NCBI RefSeq assembly: GCF_050296195.1
Contig: NZ_JBNKRB010000019.1
DNA: 64,000 bases
Direction: 5' to 3' (one strand)
Origin: Gynuella sp050296195
Lineage (GTDB): Bacteria > Pseudomonadota > Gammaproteobacteria > Pseudomonadales > Natronospirillaceae
Shown here: piece by piece, positions 61,347 through 64,000 of the stretch
Position numbering within the stretch: position 1 is the stretch's first letter
Layout of the letters: each line of letters opens with the position of its first letter
Translations under genes and position numbers: made by a program
The notes under the pieces: model-generated
What the model was told of the DNA's origin: nothing
Seen by the model: only the letters and a program-made list of their open reading frames with translations
The model's database searches: none

Positions 61347-62261
61347 TTATACAGACATGCTCAGATAGCGTTCACCTGTATCGCAGATCACCGTCACCAC
61401 GGTTTTACCCGCTCCCAGTTTCTTGGCCACCCGCAACGCCGCTGCCACATTTGCCCCGGCGGAAATACCTCCGAAAATACCTTCCTCCTTGATCAATCGT
61501 TCACGCATCGCGAACGCATCCGCAGTATTCACCTTTTCGATACCATCAAGCAGCTCAACCGCGAGATTTGCAGGGATGAAACCGGCACCGATACCCTGGA
61601 TTTTATGAGGACTGTGGGTGCCCCCTGAAATGACCGGTGATTCTTCCGGCTCAACAGCGATGGCCTGAAACGCACTGTTACGTGACTTGATCACTGACGC
61701 CACCCCACTGATGGTGCCTCCGGTACCCACGCCAGCAACAAACGCATCAATGTTACCGTCAGTCGCTTTCCATATTTCTTCGGCTGTGGTTTTTCGGTGA
61801 ACTTCCGGATTGGCGGGGTTCTCAAACTGCTGTGGCATAAAAGCATCAGGATATTGTTCCAATAATTCTTTAGCCTTGTTAATCGCCCCCGTCATGGCTT
61901 CTTTTCCCGGCGTCAGAACAATCTCAGCACCATAGCTGGCGAGCAGCTGGCGGCGCTCCACCGACATGGTGTCCGGCATGGTCAGAATACATTTATATCC
62001 CCTGGCTGCCGCAACCAGCGCCAGCGCAATCCCAGTATTACCGGATGTTGGCTCAATAATTGTGCCACCAGGCTTAAGTTGTCCGGAAGCCTCCGCTGCG
62101 GTAATCATTGCCAACCCGATGCGGTCTTTTACCGAACCGCCTGGATTTCTGGATTCCAGTTTCACATAAACATCGGCACTACCGGCCTCAGGCAATCGTT
62201 GTAAACGAACCAAATCTGTATCACCGATCAGTGCGGTAATATCTGCTGCTTTAACAGTCAT
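61347..62261 (-). CDS. cysK: Cysteine synthase A (O-acetylserine sulfhydrylase)
   Basis: 304 aa. Makes cysteine from O-acetylserine and sulfide. PLP lysine K45 in NPGGSVKDRIGLAM, substrate loop PTSGNTGIALA, PLP-phosphate loop GVGTGGTISGV. Full-length and close to family size. Distinct from the more divergent PLP enzyme at 50.2 kb. Its terminator lies 26 bp after the stop. Confidence 0.95.
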   Translation of the reverse strand: MTVKAADITALIGDTDLVRLQRLPEAGSADVYVKLESRNPGGSVKDRIGLAMITAAEASGQLKPGGTIIEPTSGNTGIALALVAAARGYKCILTMPDTMSVERRQLLASYGAEIVLTPGKEAMTGAINKAKELLEQYPDAFMPQQFENPANPEVHRKTTAEEIWKATDGNIDAFVAGVGTGGTISGVASVIKSRNSAFQAIAVEPEESPVISGGTHSPHKIQGIGAGFIPANLAVELLDGIEKVNTADAFAMRERLIKEEGIFGGISAGANVAAALRVAKKLGAGKTVVTVICDTGERYLSMSV

Positions 62262-62740
62262 TATGTGTCTCCATTGAATACATCGTTTTGAGTCGAACCT
62301 TTATCTTACCTATGGGGCAACGGTTCGGATTCAACTGCCGCTTTTCTATCATGGTTTCATGAAACGCCGCTAATAGCCTTTCCTTCTTTACATATTCCGT
62401 TACCCACATCAACTCGCGGTCAGGCGAAAACACATCAAGTAGCAGCGTGGCAATTAACCTGAATCAACTTTTGACACAAAATTTCATGACTCATCAAAAA
62501 TTGCTTGAAGCTTTTTTACTTAAACGTTTAAGATTGCCACCATATTCTTAGCATAAAAACAGTTATGAGCCGCACCACTGTCCGGCTCACCGATGATAGA
62601 TCCAGCTCAAGCAGAGAAAATCAACCGGCTGAGAGGATCGGGCTTGGTATTGGCGTTGTTCCAATTGCAGGTCAATAATTACAACACCGTCAGCGAAACA
62701 CAGTTTCTATAGACATCTTAGACAGGTACGGACAACCAAT
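62262..62740. other. Regulatory region between cysK and the sucrose phosphorylase gene
   Basis: 479 bp with no gene I can support. It includes the cysK promoter on the left, a perfect LacI-type palindrome at 62519-62532 and AT-rich sequence next to it. About 200 bp of leader separates the palindrome from the downstream start codon. Confidence 0.5.
62519..62532. promoter_or_regulatory. LacI-family operator-like palindrome
   Basis: CTTAAACGTTTAAG, a perfect 14-bp palindrome with the central CG typical of LacI/GalR operators (here AACGTT). It precedes a sucrose phosphorylase gene; GH13_18 genes are often under such repressors. The repressor gene itself is not in the window and may follow to the right. 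Confidence 0.6.
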
Positions 62741-64000
62741 ATGAAAAACCAGGTTCAGCTTATTACCTATATCGATCGTTTGGGCAAAGGTGATATCAGA
62801 ACTTTAGAGAGAATATTGTCAGGTCCTCTCAAGGGCTTATTTGGGGGTATTCACATGCTCCCGTTTTTTACGCCTTTTGATGGTGCTGATGCCGGTTTCG
62901 ACCCCAGCAATCATGCTCAGGTCGATCCCCGTCTCGGAGACTGGCAGGATATCAAGCGCCTGTCCGGTCAGGCAGATTTGATGGCAGACCTGATCGTCAA
63001 CCACGTTTCCAGCGAGTCACCACAGTTCCAGGACGTCCTGGCCAAAGGTGAACAATCAAAGTTCAATAAACTGTTTTTGACCATGAACTCTGTCTTCCCC
63101 GATGGGGTGACAGAACAACAGATTTGCAGCATCTATCGCCCCCGGCCAAATCTGCCCTGGAGCATGATCAAATTGGCGGATGGCAGTACCCGGTTGTTCT
63201 GGACTACCTTCACCGCACAACAGATTGATATTGATGTTGAATCAGAGCAGGGCCAGCAATATCTGTTAAACATCCTGGATGAGTTTCATCAAGCCGGCAT
63301 ATCCACTATCCGTCTGGATGCAGCAGGTTATGCAATTAAACGCCCGGATACATCATGCTTCATGATACCGGAAACGTTTGATTTCATTGCTCAGCTGACC
63401 GAACAGGCCAGAGCCCGTAATATAGAAGTTCTGGTGGAAATACACAGTTATTATCAGACTCAGATTGAAATCGCCGCCAAGGTTGATCGGGTATACGATT
63501 TTGCCCTGCCGCCATTGATACTGCATACGCTTTTTAATAAGGATGCTGCACCGTTAATGCAGTGGTTTAACGTTTCCCCTCGGAACTGTATTACCGTTCT
63601 CGATACTCACGATGGTATCGGTGTAATCGACGTGGGTGCCGATAATGGCCGCCCCGGATTACTGGCACCACAACAGATTGATGATCTGGTCGAACAAATT
63701 CACCGTCATTCCAATAGCGAGAGTCGTCTTGCGACCGGTGCTGCCGCCTCCAATCTGGATCTTTATCAAGTTAACTGTAGCTTCTATGATGCCCTCGGTA
63801 AAAATGACCAGTTATACCTAATTGCCAGAGCAATCCAGTTTTTTGCACCAGGTATCCCACAGGTTTACTACCAGGGACTGCTGGCCGGCAAAAACGATAT
63901 GGAATTGCTGGCAACGACTAAAGTCGGCAGGGATATCAATCGCCGTTATTTTTCCGAACAGGATATTGAAGCGCACATACAGCAACCCGTTGTTCAGAAA
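62741..64000 (+). CDS. Sucrose phosphorylase-type GH13 enzyme, 3' end beyond window
   Basis: First 420 codons, open to the window edge. Begins MKNQVQLITYIDRLGKG, the usual start of GH13 subfamily 18. The catalytic residues are D193 (RLDAAGYAI), E233 (VEIHSYY) and D291 (DTHDGIG), matching the nucleophile, acid/base and stabiliser of sucrose phosphorylase with an offset of one. Splits sucrose with phosphate into glucose-1-phosphate and fructose. A related specificity (glucosylglycerol or sucrose-6-phosphate phosphorylase) cannot be excluded. Full proteins are near 490-500 aa, so 70-80 residues are missing. Confidence 0.88.
   Translation, partial: MKNQVQLITYIDRLGKGDIRTLERILSGPLKGLFGGIHMLPFFTPFDGADAGFDPSNHAQVDPRLGDWQDIKRLSGQADLMADLIVNHVSSESPQFQDVLAKGEQSKFNKLFLTMNSVFPDGVTEQQICSIYRPRPNLPWSMIKLADGSTRLFWTTFTAQQIDIDVESEQGQQYLLNILDEFHQAGISTIRLDAAGYAIKRPDTSCFMIPETFDFIAQLTEQARARNIEVLVEIHSYYQTQIEIAAKVDRVYDFALPPLILHTLFNKDAAPLMQWFNVSPRNCITVLDTHDGIGVIDVGADNGRPGLLAPQQIDDLVEQIHRHSNSESRLATGAAASNLDLYQVNCSFYDALGKNDQLYLIARAIQFFAPGIPQVYYQGLLAGKNDMELLATTKVGRDINRRYFSEQDIEAHIQQPVVQK

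Noticed and set aside
62251..62433. 60-codon frame upstream of cysK on its strand
   Set aside because: Overlaps the cysK start; no ribosome site and no homologous look. More likely leader sequence.
1..64000. CRISPR arrays, tRNA, rRNA, prophage or integrase genes
   Set aside because: No regular spaced repeats, no tRNA-like cloverleaf that I could support, and no phage or recombinase protein among the coding regions.

Overview
The window comes from a Gram-negative gammaproteobacterium. It has outer-membrane lipoproteins, an OmpP1/FadL porin, UvrD of E. coli size, a DctB/DctD pair, bacterioferritin with its ferredoxin, an NnrU protein and a PA3496-like small protein. Base composition looks near 45-50 % GC. 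A marine or halophilic relative of the Oceanospirillales is a reasonable guess, but no rRNA or tRNA gene is present to settle it. No phage, CRISPR array or autonomous insertion sequence was seen.

Layout. About 0-15.4 kb is an envelope polysaccharide region. It holds a lipoprotein polysaccharide-export protein and an outer-membrane barrel, a convergent rfbBDAC operon for dTDP-L-rhamnose, and a small secreted protein with a PEP-CTERM-like tail behind a possible sigma-54 promoter. These are followed by a glmU-HAD phosphatase-glmS operon, the chain-length / tyrosine-kinase-like / ATPase trio typical of XrtA (exosortase A) exopolysaccharide loci, and galE. Together the genes supply dTDP-rhamnose, UDP-GlcNAc and UDP-Gal/Glc and export a polymer. 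The exosortase and most glycosyltransferases are not in the window. The tyrosine-kinase homologue has lost its P-loop lysine.

About 15.4-32.7 kb is mostly core cell biology: a GGDEF/EAL protein, uvrD, trkH, bfd and bfr, an overlapping rhomboid/M50 intramembrane-protease pair, dctB/dctD, an orphan solute-binding protein, HIT, a ClpP paralogue, NnrU and a gamma-carbonic anhydrase. About 32.7-44.9 kb has DUF1127/LysR, a degenerate GGDEF/EAL protein, a nucleotidyltransferase-like gene beside lrgAB, deaD, a FadL porin, a lipase-like hydrolase, an OmpA lipoprotein and a tandem solute-binding protein. About 44.9-52.8 kb has an orphan glycosyltransferase, a MerR/CDF metal-efflux pair, a DUF2239-MATE operon with twin operators, an Lrp/PLP-enzyme pair and a DODA-type dioxygenase. 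About 53-64 kb has two paralogous DUF5011/beta-helix lipoproteins, LysR/TSUP, PhoD, cysK and the 5' part of a sucrose phosphorylase behind a perfect LacI-type palindrome.

A family of short dispersed elements with ends close to GGAACCTCTGAAWAA occurs at five or six intergenic sites. Two copies have 4-bp target duplications (CTAG, CTAA). They look like MITEs of an IS5-like transposon and are the clearest sign of mobile DNA here. The other notable signals are a cluster of candidate regulatory sites at 5.6-5.83 kb and several apparent pseudo-enzymes: the tyrosine-kinase homologue, a GGDEF/EAL protein and a nucleotidyltransferase.
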